DNA of 5,030 nucleotides. Origin: an uncultured Rubrobacteraceae bacterium. GTDB taxonomy: Bacteria > Actinomycetota > Rubrobacteria > Rubrobacterales > Rubrobacteraceae. Every line of letters begins with the position of its first letter. Positions within the stretch are counted from its first letter, which is position 1. Location of the stretch: assembly GCA_902805985.1 (NCBI GenBank), contig CADCUW010000330.1, positions 1 to 5,030 on the forward strand, given 5' to 3'. The position numbers were made by a program, and so were the translations under genes. Under the pieces are notes generated by a model that did not search any database, had not been told where the DNA came from, and worked only from the letters and a program-made list of their open reading frames with translations. This document shows positions 4,909 through 5,030 of the stretch, one piece after another.

Positions 4909-5030
4909 TTATGCCTCTTCCAGCGTCGGCTCCGGGTTGGAGGACGCTTCCACCGTCGTGACGTTGTAGCCGGCGGCTTCGAAGGCCTTCACGATGCCGG
5001 AGGGATTCGTGGTTTCGAGGCGGAAGACGA
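4909..5030 (-). CDS. C-terminal end of an ACT-domain-like protein, truncated by window edge
   Basis: Reading the minus strand from the window edge gives 39 complete codons ending in TAA at 4911-4909. The residues begin VFRLETTNPSGIVKAFEAAG and continue YNVTTVEASSNPEPTLEEA. The pattern of a beta strand, an NPSGIVKAFEAAGYNV helix-strand and an acidic tail resembles the end of an ACT regulatory domain. Such ends are seen in small stand-alone ACT proteins and in CBS-ACT proteins of the AcuB type. Codon third positions are GC-rich, as in neighbouring genes. With only 39 residues, the family and full architecture cannot be decided. It converges on the SDR gene. Confidence 0.65.
   Translation of the reverse strand, partial: VFRLETTNPSGIVKAFEAAGYNVTTVEASSNPEPTLEEA

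Noticed and set aside
4715..4969. 84-codon plus-strand frame across the right-hand convergent gap
   Set aside because: It crosses the SDR end in another phase, the hairpin and the repeats, and runs antisense to the ACT-like gene. No start signal or domain is visible.

Overview
The window is about 65-70% GC by eye, with GC-rich third codon positions, frequent GTG/TTG/CTG starts, an apparent F420-dependent luciferase-like oxidoreductase and a VapBC module. This fits a high-GC actinobacterium. A Rubrobacter-like lineage is my impression from protein style, not something I could test. The content is ordinary chromosomal metabolism plus one small toxin-antitoxin locus. I found no transposase, phage gene, CRISPR array, tRNA or rRNA.

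Layout, left to right. (1) Bases 1-796, + strand: the 3' three-quarters of an LLM-class (probably F420-dependent) oxidoreductase, cut by the window edge. (2) Bases 797-861: a short AT-rich promoter region with a small inverted repeat. (3) Bases 862-1456, + strand: a compact VapB antitoxin / VapC PIN-ribonuclease toxin pair with all four PIN acidic residues present. (4) Bases 1457-1559: a short convergent gap without a recognisable gene. (5) Bases 1560-3781, - strand: a two-gene operon, first an extended-SDR/NAD-epimerase-like protein, then a zinc-dependent, formaldehyde-dehydrogenase-like alcohol dehydrogenase. The two genes overlap by a CTGA junction, implying an unusual CTG start for the dehydrogenase. 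(6) Bases 3782-3872: a divergent promoter region with small dyads. (7) Bases 3873-4781, + strand: a second extended-SDR NAD(P)-dependent oxidoreductase. (8) Bases 4782-4908: a convergent gap with a perfect 12-bp GC-rich hairpin and short AGGTTC-type repeats on both sides. (9) Bases 4909-5030, - strand: the C-terminal end of an ACT-domain-like protein, cut by the window edge.

The epimerase-dehydrogenase operon and the divergent SDR may be co-regulated from the shared 91-base region and could act on related hydroxyl or carbonyl substrates; the substrate cannot be read from sequence. VapBC is probably an independent module. I see no convincing undescribed system. The points most worth a second look are the CTGA-coupled CTG start, the apparently leaderless vapBC transcript, and the AGGTTC repeats trailing both convergent genes at the right end.
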